From the NCBI GenBank assembly GCA_003049465.1, contig PYSS01000167.1, positions 4,706 to 64,735 on the forward strand: a stretch of 60,030 bases of DNA, in the 5' to 3' direction. Shown here one piece after another: positions 1 through 10,717 of the stretch (position 1 is its first letter; each line of letters opens with the position of its first letter). The stretch is from Magnaporthiopsis rhizophila. Its lineage: Eukaryota > Ascomycota > Sordariomycetes > Magnaporthales > Magnaporthaceae. The translations under genes and the position numbers were made by a program. The notes beneath the pieces are model-generated. The model saw only the letters and a list, made by a program, of their open reading frames with translations. It made no database searches and was not told where the DNA came from.

Positions 1-1556
1 CCGACAGGGGGTGCACTGACTTATAATTCTATCTTACTTCTATTTCGTAATAGCTGTGCCCTTTTCAGTAGGGCAAAAAAATAACCGGCACCTAACTCAC
101 ATTGTGTATAAAATGAACAGTGACCAGAACCCTATCAGCACTCCTACAAAACGGTGAAAATGATTTTTATAAGAATTTGGGATGCAACGGGGGCCGCTAT
201 CAGGGAATCCAACGTTGGACTGCATGCACGACGCTAGTACGCCCGAGATGGCAGGGAGAACGTCACTCGCCGCTTTTTTGGGGGTCGAATCTAGAGGCAC
301 AGGAGGCGTGGCAGCTGGCTAGTATCGTGCAGCGTCTTGGCTCAAACACTGGGATTCTAATGACTGGTTGCCTGGTTGCCTCGTTGCCGATCAATGATCT
401 GCAATAATCCGGTATCCATATGCTCTGGCCTTCCTTCTCCTGCTTCTGGCCGATCGTCCGAAAGGCAGCCGCAGGCAAAAGTACTGTGGCTTCACGGTCC
501 GGCTGAGTGGAACTACGTGCACGAGTGTATGTCAACAAACTACGGATTCCGATATCTATAATTATAATGCCAACGGCCCGTTGCATTGCAGCATGCGAGA
601 TGATTATCATGCTTACCTCTTACATCATGGCCATTGTTTTCGCAGGGAGGAACTACCCTTGGGGCCTTGTTGGTTATATACCTCCATTTCTTAGCGTAAG
701 ACGGATGACTCCCACGGCAGGTCCCTTATGTATATTCACGCTCAGGCCATTTGCCGCCGCGTGAAAGACGGAATCTTCTAGTGGCACTTTTCAGGATGGC
801 TGGTATAAAAACATCATATCCGGCTGCTCGACAAAAGATTCCTGAAAATAACTTTGCCTCTGCTCTAAAAAAGAACACACAGCCTCATGCTCCTTCGCCA
901 AATCTTATCGACAGTCAATATTACCAAGTGATTTGTACCGTTTTGTGATAGTGCTGAGCACATGGTGTCAGACGGGTGAGCTGTCAACGAATAGGCTCGC
1001 CGGCCCCCGCAAACAGGAGTGCCATAGCCTAAAGTGGCCCAACGATCGGTCGCCTGTCAGAGTCTGACTGTGGGGGTAGAGCCACTGCGGATGCTGACGG
1101 CGGAGCAGGCTGCCAATTGGAAGCCGCCACTCGTTCAAAAATACTACCATCAGCTTACATCCTGCTCCCTGCCACCACCGTTCATGCAGGGAGACGGTTC
1201 AGCGCCGACAACCGAATGCACCGAGAGTCCGGCTTTTCCACGGCAAGAACTTTATTTGTTCTTCCTTGAGAAGGCGGTGACATGTGCAGGAGACGTCCAA
1301 TATTGGTACTACCTACCCCTCAACCTAGGCCAGCATCATGGCCGTTGGATGGGGGCTGTGGTCGACGAGATCCTTAGCGAGAACAATAAAAGGCCGCCAT
1401 GGCTGCAGACTCCGTGTATAAAAAAGGGAGAACGGGGCCACCCAGAGACGACAAGAAAAAGAGAAATCATCCTATCCTCAGGACACTACGCCAAACCATC
1501 CTACACATACATCTTCCTCTCGGAAACTCCTCCAACCAGCCCTTCCAACCGCCAAC
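1..1556. other. Intergenic region, no convincing gene
   Basis: Composition is that of normal fungal DNA and all open frames are short or lack recognisable domains. An open frame at 1034-1738 (+) runs into the promoter and first exon of the secreted-protein gene and looks like a chance ORF. The last ~150 bases hold the probable core promoter and a pyrimidine-rich leader for the gene at 1557. Confidence 0.55.
1417..1426 (+). promoter_or_regulatory. TATA box of the small secreted protein gene
   Basis: A tataaaaaag sequence lies 140 bases upstream of the ATG at 1557. A C/T- and A-rich stretch without in-frame ATG follows, as is usual for the leader of a strongly expressed fungal gene. The assignment rests on motif and position only. 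Confidence 0.5.
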
Positions 1557-1885
1557 ATGAAGTTCTCCATCGCCTTCCTCTCCCTCCTGGCCGCCGTGGC
1601 CATGGCCGCCCCCAGCGTCGCCCCCGACAACGGCGCCCTTCTCGACTCTCGCGACGTTGTCTGCAAGAAGTGCCGCTGCTCTTCCAAGGAGTCCTGCACT
1701 GTATGTTTTCCCCCTTGCTGCAAGATATTCCTGCTTGAGACCTGGAGTCCTGTGCTAACGCGAAAACATTGTAATTAGTTCCAAGTAAGTTTTGGCAGCT
1801 TCGATAGCAGCCAGCCTTGTAAGCTTGATAATGGTATTCAAGCGCCAATGCTAACATATACTTCGTCTCCTAGTGCTGCCAGTAA
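1557..1885 (+). CDS. Small secreted cysteine-rich protein, three exons with a 6-nt micro-exon
   Basis: Predicted exons are 1557-1700, 1779-1784 and 1874-1885, giving 53 residues. Residues 1-17 or 18 are a clear signal peptide (Lys2, then a hydrophobic core rich in Leu and Ala, ending in Ala-Met-Ala-Ala). The mature part of about 35 residues packs six cysteines (C36, C39, C41, C47, C51, C52) into its last 18 residues, with C-x2-C-x-C and a terminal CC. Both introns (1701-1778, gtatgt...ttag; 1785-1873, gtaagt...ctag) have a gctaac branch point 15-30 nt before the acceptor. The middle exon codes only Phe-Gln and exon 3 codes Cys-Cys-Gln-stop. Unspliced translation would run on with two cysteines in other places. 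I do not recognise a named family. Secreted Cys-rich peptides of this size include effectors, antimicrobial peptides and cell-surface proteins, so no function is assigned. Confidence 0.72.
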
Positions 1886-2196
1886 TACACCATGGCTCGG
1901 AGGCGTTGACTTGGTGTGGACGACGGGCACATCACCGTCCGTGGAAGTGGATGGTCTTGTACTTGGCATGGGAGAGTGTGGTATATCTCGATAGACGGCT
2001 CATAGTTTGGGGCAAGACGCGATCCGTTGCTGCCTGCGTCGGGATTAAATACCAAAAACCCTTTTCCGACAAATAGTTTCACAACTTGCATGCATATTGT
2101 GTTGTAAGAGACATCTATCTGCCGCTGACACAAAGGAGGGCCGTGACGCTGAACAAAAAAAAAAAAAACCAAAAGGCTGTCTGGTCTCCACTCTCA

Positions 2197-3303
2197 TCAG
2201 TAAGGGACCTCATGGTTCAGAGCCATGCGCACTGCTTCCTTGGTAGCCGCATCCAGATCCTCCTCAGGCAGGCCCAGTGCCTCGTTGTCGATCCTGTCAA
2301 ACTTCCCAGCCCCAGGGAACCAGCCGCGTCCGTACAAAAGCTTCCCGTACGCCTTCATATCTCCCCCGAGGACGGCGTCGCGTCCCTCCTCGTACTGCTC
2401 CTTGGATGTCTTGCGGAGCACGGTCCAGTCCGCGTCCGTCGTGCCCGTCACGCGCTTGACGCTCTCAAACATGTCCTTCTGTGAGAGCAGGAAGCTCATG
2501 ACATGGAAGACGGGCTCGGCGGAAGACGCCACCCCGGAAAGGGTCAGCGCTTCGTCGTTGGGCGAATGTGGCAGGATGGGGAGGCTCAGGGCCGCGGCGA
2601 CGGCGCGGCCCGTCTGCGTCCAGGTTGACGTGTGCATCTTGGTCTCGCCGTCGTCGAGCATCAAAAAGACGCGCTCGTCGAAGTCGAACCCGTACCTGTC
2701 ACGCCCGCCCGCCAGGCTGAACTCGTACCAGAACCCACACGCGATGAAGATGAGCCGGGTGACGCCGCCGGCCTGCTCGACCGTCTCCTGGGCCACGATG
2801 TCCTTGCGCCCGAGGAGCGTCTCCTCGGCCAGCTTCTCGTCCGACATCTTGATGCCCCACGAGTTCGGCATGACGAAGCGCACGCCCGCGGCGCAGGCGG
2901 CCTTGATGAGATGCGGCTGCGTCTCCGGACTGGCCGTCACGCCGAGCGTGATGATGAGGACCTGCGCGTCTGCGGCCTTGAGGGCCGCCGCGACCGCGGC
3001 CTCGTCGTCGTACGACGGCACGCGCGCCACATTGAGTCTGGCGGGAAGCTTAGTCGCGCTTCCCTCCCGCGTCAGGGCTGTGACGTTGTGCTTTCCCGTG
3101 GCTAGCAGAGCCGATGCGATGTGGCTGCCCACTTGGCCCCCCGCCTAAGATTAAAATGGTGAAAGTGTCAGTACTTGTGTAGTATTCATTGCTTAAGATG
3201 GATGCTGTCAGCATAGCAAAGGTGTGGAACTTACACCAACGAGGACGATGTTGGAGACGTAGTTGTTGTAGCCCGCAGGCTGGTCCTGGGCGTATTCTGG
3301 CAT
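2197..3303 (-). CDS. NmrA-like / atypical SDR family NAD(P)-binding protein
   Basis: Exon 1 is 3235-3303 (23 codons) and exon 2 is 2197-3144; the 90-nt intron 3145-3234 has a gtaagt donor and ttag acceptor. The protein is 338 aa. Splicing joins the end of the first beta strand (NIVLVG) to AGGQVG, restoring a dinucleotide-binding loop GAGGQVG at residues 23-29. The GAGGQVG loop at the N-terminus, the following SHIASALL helix, the strand and basic residue after it (VTALTR) and an acidic, Rossmann-like middle fit the NmrA/isoflavone-reductase-like group of atypical short-chain dehydrogenases. These proteins act as redox sensors or as reductases. No Tyr-x3-Lys site is obvious, so a regulatory or binding role is as likely as catalysis. 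The gene converges on the secreted-protein gene, with 311 bases between stop codons. The substrate cannot be inferred. Confidence 0.85.
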
Positions 3304-3915
3304 TGTGTCGGCGGGATTCTGAGCAGTGTTGGAAAATATTTGAGGTGACAGTTGGAAATTCTGATAAGGTAATTATTTTGTGATTATTTCGGCGTCTTGG
3401 TAAGTGCATACCCGGCGACTTTATACTCATACTTCATTCAGCTGCAGGCGGACTTCGGTTTTGTGTTACACCCGACATTCCTTGAATCCGCCTGCAGATG
3501 CTTTCGGAAGAACAGATTGGGGGGGTGTGATTATATCCGTCTCTTTGCTCGGATCGTCGGATTTCAGTAGCATGCACGCCATCGATGTTTTCTACGCTCG
3601 GGTCCGGTGTTAGGGCTTATTTCCGAAAACGACCAGTGGGCGGATTTACAAGAAAGGGTCCTACCGTAGTATCAGGAACCATGCGATCCCACCTAGGCCC
3701 TGTACTAAACTACGACCTGTTTTTGTTTTTCCATACTAATTTTGCCAATCGCTTTTTTTTTTTTAAGTTTATGGGCCCGTGGAACAAGCTTCCTGGCACT
3801 TGTGGAAATCATTCGAAAAACCAGCCGGGAGTACCTTTTACCCGGGCGAACAAATGGCGTTAATACAACCCCCTGGTAACGCCTTTTGCCACGCTTTTGC
3901 CACTTTCTAACCTGG
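3304..3915. other. Intergenic flank left of the transposon cluster
   Basis: This is the promoter side of the NmrA-like gene. No ORF is convincing. Composition is normal up to about 3700 and then drifts to T-rich. The stretch at about 3853-3918 resembles 27834-27885 on the other side of the cluster (see findings). Positions 3916-3920 (gccta) are one copy of the outer element's target-site duplication. Confidence 0.6.
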
Positions 3916-3920
3916 GCCTA

Positions 3921-4225
3921 TATAACAAGGGGACAATATCGGTTTGGTGAAATCACTGTATTATTATAAACTTTTTATGGCCTTAAGGAGATGTTTAAGG
4001 AAGCAAAATCATTTTAAGGGATCTTTCGAAATATTACCCTTTATATAGGCCACCGGGTGGCCCGTGCTTAGCAGGGTCAGGTATGTATTTATGAAAGGGT
4101 TGGGCGCTTAGCCTTTTTTTATTTGCGAGGGTTTTGTGTTCAGCTGAACCGCCTTAATTGCCTGGCGCCCTGATATTTGTTAGTTCCGGGGACAGCAGCG
4201 CTTGCGCATTGGTTTTTGTATAATA
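3921..4225 (-). repeat. Left (3') LTR of the outer element
   Basis: This 305-bp repeat starts tataaca (from tgtaaca by G-to-A) and ends gtataata (from gtgtgaca). It pairs with 26959-27264. It is the more heavily RIP-mutated of the two copies at its inner end. Confidence 0.88.
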
Positions 4226-6897
4226 TTATCCTTTTTTTTTAAAAATGTATCCCGAGCCTATTATTTGGAAATTTGTTTTTAAATTCGGGGGTTCCGGGGT
4301 TTGTGCGGGTGGCATTAATGTTAAAATTTGTATTTTTTTTTTAGTTTTTTTAATTTTAAAAATTTCCCAAAATTTTTAAATATTATCCTCTTTCGGTTAA
4401 AATTTAGCTATTTAATTTTGTATTTTATAATCCTTTTTTTAACCATAAATTTTTGATTTTTTTAATATTTTAGGTATTTTTAAAAAATAGATTTTTGTTT
4501 TTAATTTGTTGCGGATTGGGTTATTTATAAAAATTTGATTGGTAGGGTTTAATAAGCGATATATAAAAAATGGGATGGATTTTTTACAAATCGAAAAAAG
4601 CCAATATAATTATCGAAAATATTAAAATATAAATAATATAAAAAAAATCTAAAAATTTAGCATTAAGCTTTTTTGCAGGGTGTTAAATTTTGACATTTTT
4701 ATATTAAATATTATAAATTATTTTTTTGTGAATATTAGGGGTACTGTTCGTTTCTTATTTATTTATTGTTTTAAATTTTTGCGGGTTTTTTAAAAATATA
4801 GCTTGGTTTTGTTATGGATCCTGTGCATTTAATAAGCGTATAATTTGCTGGCCGGATATAAGTAAATCCGTTTTAAAAATAAAGAATTATTTATGGTTAT
4901 GTTAAATTTATAATTAGCAAAAAAAGGGATATTATTATACTAAATAATAATATATTATTATGAATAAATTTTGCTATAAATAATAAATTTATCCAATTAA
5001 ATATTTTAGAATTAATAAAAAAGTATAAATATATTTTTAAAATTTAGATAAACTTTTTTGTGTATTTATCAGTTTGGGGATTAAAAATGGTGCTTATTTT
5101 GGGTTTAATACCAATTAATTTAAAGAAATCCTATTATAAATATGCTATAAACCTGGAATTTTGGTTTAAGATAATATTTAATAATATTTTGTAAAATTGC
5201 TAATATTTTTTGGCAAAAATGCGGATAAAATTATCCGTTTTTTCCCTTTTTTAAAAATACAAAATGCGCTATTTTGGTAAAAGGGTTTATTATTACCCAA
5301 ATAAAATTATATTTGCGGTTTTTCGAAAGATCCGTAATAAAGTTCATGGTTATGATTTGCTAAGGTTAGTAGTATAATTTTATAGGTTAAAAAAGGCCAA
5401 AAAAGGCATATTTAAAAGCCTTATTATATTAATATTTTAAATAATTTCTAATATAATTTTTAATATCCTTTTTTATATTTGGTTATCAAAAATATCGGAT
5501 AATTAATTTTAAGGTTTTATTTATATTTATATATCCGGTTATTTTAATATTATGTTTTAAATTCAGGAATTTTTTTTAATTCCAGTTAAGTTGAGATTTA
5601 TAATTTGTTGCACTTATAAAAAAGGCCATTTTTTGTGGTTTTTTTATGCAATTTCTTTATATATATTTGATATTTATTATTGGTTTAAGCAGCTTATTTA
5701 ATTTAGTTTAATAAACGTTTTATTTTATTTAAATATTGGAATATTACAAAATCGGGCCGAAAATAAAAGGAAAAAGAAATTTGCAAAGGTTTTTTTTGCA
5801 AAATGTTTTTTTTTAGGATTATTATAATTGGTTAATTTTTATTTTTTCCTTTTTTAGGTTAATATTATTTTAATTTGAAAAAATATCGGCCTTTCTATTT
5901 CGTTTCCCCGGTTAACAATTAATTAAAAACCAATAACTAAATAATTATTATGCCTATTTAATTTAATATTAGTTAAACATTTTAGCTGTTATAAAATAGG
6001 ATAGGTTTTAATAATTTATAAAGATTTTTATTTAATATTGGGTTTTTTTAAATAATACCTTTATTTATTAAAATAATTAACAATTGCAAAAAGTTTTTTA
6101 TTATAAATTTTGTAATTAATTTTTGCCGGTATTATTTTTCGGAACTAAAAAGCGATTGGGTAAAATTTGTTATTTTCTGGGTTATATTGGAATAATACCG
6201 CATTTATTGCAAAATTTGAAAAATCCATTTTTATAATAGCGGGAATTATTAGGTTAAAATACCTTAGGATTGGTGGAAAAATAAATGCTTTTTTAAAAGT
6301 ATCGAATATTTTTTGCATTTTTAGGGTTCAAATTTATTAATTTTTGGGTAGGGCGTTTGCAATTATTAAAGGTTTCACAATTTTGGAAAAAAAATTTATA
6401 AATTGCTAATAAAAATTTGCAAACCTTATAATTAATTGGCATTTTTATAATTGGTTTAATATTTGTTATTATAGGATAATTTTAATTTTATTTTGCAATA
6501 TCCGGATATTATTTTATTTAATTATATGGTCCAAAAATTTTACCTTTTATAATTTTCAAATATATTTCCGGGGGGCAATTATAAAATAATATTTGGTAAA
6601 TTTTTTTAATATTTTCTGTATAAATTTATTGCCTTTTTTTAAGGTTTTTGTATAAATAAAAAAATTATTTAGATAAATTAATAGTTTTATATTAATCAGG
6701 TTTTTAAAAATATGGTTTATTATATATTGGAAAATTATTGGTGCATTAATAAATTTTATAGGTATAGTTACAAATTTGAAAAAAACTATATTTATATTTA
6801 AATGCTATTTTTTATTCGTGGCTTTTTTTATTTGTATTAAATAAAATCCGGTTTTAAAATTAATTTTTGTTATTTATTTAGCGTTTTGGAGGCGGTT
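4226..6897 (-). pseudogene. Destroyed pol (RT, RNase H, integrase) of the outer element
   Basis: Read on the minus strand, ~6650-6700 gives LLIYLNNFFIYTKT, the reverse-transcriptase catalytic motif in which both Asp of YLDD are now Asn, the change expected from G-to-A. At ~6130-6240 comes the RNase H start (DFSNFAINAVLFQ, then FYPIAF-stop-FRK). At ~5040-5150 comes an integrase core fragment (LIGIKPKIS, then NPQTD). Internal stops are frequent. The rest is too degraded to parse. Positions 6893-6897 (cggtt) are one TSD copy of the next element. Confidence 0.75.
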
Positions 6898-7345
6898 TGT
6901 TACAATCACAGGCCTTCTGCTCCTAGGGTAGGGCACCTAGGGGCGGTGTTGAGCAGTACTGGTCTTATAAGGTTGCTTTGCACATAATCTGGGGTCTGGT
7001 AAAAACATTATTTGTTATTGCTTGCCCAAAGGAATACCTTGAAGCTAATTTAGGTTAACTAATGCCAAGGCCTTAGTTAAGAACTATTTTAGTACCTGGG
7101 AAGTCCGTCCTTTTTATAGTTAAATATTTCCCTATTAAATTTTTTGGATCTGTGGATTTGTCATTTTTGCCAATAAATCCAAAAATCCTTTTTTGGATTT
7201 ATGGATTTGTTATTTTTATTAATAAATCCAAAAATCCTTTTAAAATTATATAATTTATTATGCTGCCCCGCCACGGGGTTAAGGCACAGCGCTAGGGGTT
7301 AGCCCCAGCCCTTTTGTTTTTTTCGGGCGTAACATGGTTATAATA
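6898..7345 (-). repeat. Left (3') LTR of element A
   Basis: The 448-bp LTR starts tgttacaatcacaggcc and keeps a well-preserved segment (cttctgctcctagggtaggg). It contains two copies of a ~48-bp tandem unit at about 7142-7240 (ggatctgtggatttgt ... aaatcc), against three in the other LTR. A short GC-rich stretch near its end (ccccgccacgggg) is also kept. Confidence 0.87.
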
Positions 7346-10300
7346 TTAGGTTTTTTTTTAAGGCCAAGCCCTTTTGGCTATAATTGCACCCTTTCCTCCT
7401 TTCTTTTATCGGCCGGTAAATTTCCCTTTTTTTCTTTACTTATCCTGGCTTTAACAAAATATCTGGTCGGGTACGGAAACGCCCTTTTGCAAAAAAACCC
7501 TTCAGTGCAAGGATTTGCTTATTTTGGTTTTTGCATTTCTGTTACAATATTTTTTTATTTTTATTGCCACGAGATTTTTAAGCGGAAAAAATGTTTTGCT
7601 GCTCCCCAGAACTTGTTTTGTTGTATAAAATGCTTTTGTATTAACCGTTCTGGATATAATATTTTCGGTTCTTCTCCGGTACAGCTTTGTACCATCGGTT
7701 ACTAATATTAATAAATAAAGGCCAAGGTTAGGGCTGTTAAGAAAAGCACCAAGCTTTTAATAATTGTGTAAAAAAAAAGGGTTGCACTTTTTATAATTGT
7801 TTTAAGCATTTTTAAAAATAAAAAAATTTTGGTTAAAAAAAAGCTTTGTGCTTTGTTTTGTAAAATTAATAATGTGAAGGAATTAAAGCGTATTAAACAA
7901 AAGGAGGCGGTGCGGGCAGGCTTGCCTGCCCCTGTTGCTTTTTTTAATTTACCCGCTCCCAATTTTGCTTTTTTATCCCCCGATTGGGGTAAGTTTAAGA
8001 TTAATCCTGATTTTAACCTGTTTATTTTTTTTCCACCTGATAAATTTGATAAGCTTTTGACGATTTTTTTAGGTTATATAATATAATAATAGCGCACCTC
8101 GATCCTTATCGAAAAATTTTGGGTTTAATTTTTAGTATAACCTAATTAACCAAATAAAAAGGTTTATGCCTTTTAGTTCGGTTAGCGTGTTTTTTTTGCT
8201 AATTTTTTTATAATTATTTTTATCGATATTTTTATAAAACTTTCTGGCAATTTATAAGGTTTTTTTTTTTTACATATTATGTTTATATGTATATCCTGCC
8301 TATTTAACCAAATACCACCGCTTACGGTAGTATATTTTATTATTAAGGATTTTTTTAATTTTTTACTTTTAGTTTGGGTTTATTTCTATTAATTTTGTGC
8401 TTTTCGAATCAGGTAATACCGGTTTTAGCAAAAAAATATAAAAAATAGAATGGATTTTTATAATTGGTGGTAATTAAAATTTATAATTAATTGGCAAAAT
8501 TATTTTTTTAACCCTGAACGGTCCGAATTTTTTATAATCCAGTTTGTTATTTGGTTATTTTATTTTAATATTGCAGCGCAAAAGATAAATGTTATTTTTT
8601 TTATTAAAGGTTGGTTTTTTGAGTTTTTTTTATTTGTTTAGGCAAATATGCATTTTCGAAATTTTTTAAGCTTTCCCTGCAGGTATTTATATAATTTGAT
8701 TATTTTAATAACCTATATTTTTATTATTGGAGTATTTTTTTTTATTTGGGTTTTTTGTATACCGTAAATATAAATTTATAATTTGCGAAAAACGGGGTAA
8801 TTTTTATATTTTTATATACCGACTTATTATAAATAAATGGGGCTATAAAAAATAATTATACCCAGTTAATTTATTTATAATTAATATAATAATATAAATA
8901 TTATTTTATGGTTTGGTTTATTCACTTTATTTATTTATTTGTTTCGGGATAATAGGCTGTTAACAATGTATATTTTGCTTCGAGTTTAGCTATTAAAACT
9001 TTTTAAAATTTGCTTATAAATAGCTTATTTCGATCTGTAATTAGTTTATTGGGTATCCTGTATTTTAAAATTATAATCCTGATAAAAATATATACTAGTT
9101 TCGTAATATTGCTGCTTTTTTTATAAAATAAAAATAAAGCATATTTGGTAAACCTGTTTATTATTATTAAAATATTATTATACTAAATATTTATTAAGGG
9201 CTTTTTTAATTTTGAAAGTTTAATTACGAAATTTGTTATGATTTTTTTCCAAGCCTGATTAGGCGCTGGCAGGGGTTAAAATAATTTATAAGGTTTATGC
9301 CTGTTAGCCTTATTTTTGGCGCAGCTTTTGCAATTTTTAATTGCTTTTTAAATTGTGGTTTGGGTTCCGGTAAATCCGTGGTGCTGCTGCAATTTTTTTC
9401 AGGTTTTGGTTATTTTTTGGTATTTGTGGGTTATTTGATTATAAATTTATTGGATTTTTTTAAAGGTTCATTTTTTTAAAGCGTGATTTTTATTAGCACC
9501 TATTATATTAAAACCAAAAATCCATTTGGTTTTTGTGCTAAAATTATGTGTATTTTTGGTAATATTTTATTTTTATAATTCAGTTAGCAGTTTAAGGCAT
9601 TTATTTATCTGTTTTCAGATCCTTTTTTGTACTTAATTTTGAAATTATAATTTTGGAAAAATTAATTTCACCGGATTTATTATTTATTTAGCATTTGGCA
9701 AATAATAAAATATGCCAGGTTTTTATAATCCGTATAAATTACTACCTAATAATTTGTTTGGCACAAATATACCTTTTATTTTTTCAGTATTTAAATAATA
9801 GCTATAAGTTTTTTATTATGGATTGGATAATTTAGCTCTGGTTTATTAAATTTATGTAATAGGAAAATGCAAAAATGCAGCTTTTTTTTATCGTTTTATT
9901 GGCTAAATTGGGCTTTGATCGCAAAATCCGATATATCGATTTTAATTTTGAAAGGTTTATTTGGGTTTAATAAAATTAACACTGGTTTTTATATTATAAT
10001 TTCTTTTAGCAGGTTAAAAACCTTTTATTTTTATATCCCCCAATAAAATTGGGTATTATTTTTGGTAAAATTTGTAAATAAAAGCGTTATTTTGCTAAAA
10101 TTCCGGATAAACCGCTAATAAAAGTTCAAAAGCCCAAAAAGCCTTATATTTCCTTAATATTAATCGATTTGGGCTATTTTTTTTACCGCTTGTACCTTTT
10201 TTAATTTTATCCGTATTTAACCCGGTATAATTATATATTTTAAAAAAATTATTTCCTGTATATGCCATATACATTTTTCGGGTTTAATTAAAAATTTTGC

Positions 10301-10519
10301 ATTTTGCAATTTTTGCAGGATTTTATATATATATTTTTTATATTTTTCTAGCATTTTTGAAAAGATTGAAATATTATTTAGGTAGGCAAATGTATAAATA
10401 TTCAGGCATTTTTGTAATATATGGTTAATTATTTGCTAAAATATGGCTAGCGCATTAGTAAACCCGAAAATTATTACCAGTAATTTGTATATTTCCAACC
10501 GGGTTCGAAAAGCGGTTTT

Positions 10520-10717
10520 TCACTCGTTTCCTTCTTTAATCCTTAACAGGTTATATGCTTTATATAAATCCAAAATTATAAACCATTTGGCCTTGCCGAG
10601 CCTGTTTTGCAGCTTATTAATAAAAAATAAAAAATACCGATCCTTTATTATAATTTTATTTAACGAATAATAATTAATATATATTTGTTTTTTTCCATTT
10701 TTTTTTAAAACAAACAA
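10520..10717 (-). pseudogene. Reverse transcriptase fragment of element A
   Basis: A 65-codon stop-free stretch reads FVLKKNGKKQIYINYYSLNK, then IIKDRYFLFFINKLQNRLGK, then AKWFIILDLYKAYNLLRIKE. This is the fingers/palm region of a Ty3/gypsy RT, including the first catalytic Asp block (LDL). Sequence before and after is broken by stops. Confidence 0.85.

Noticed and set aside
1034..1738. A 234-aa plus-strand ORF
   Set aside because: It overlaps the promoter and first exon of the secreted-protein gene in another frame and has no recognisable domain.
2197..3303. A secondary-metabolite gene cluster around the NmrA-like gene and the secreted peptide
   Set aside because: No polyketide synthase, peptide synthetase, terpene synthase, P450 or cluster regulator is present nearby.
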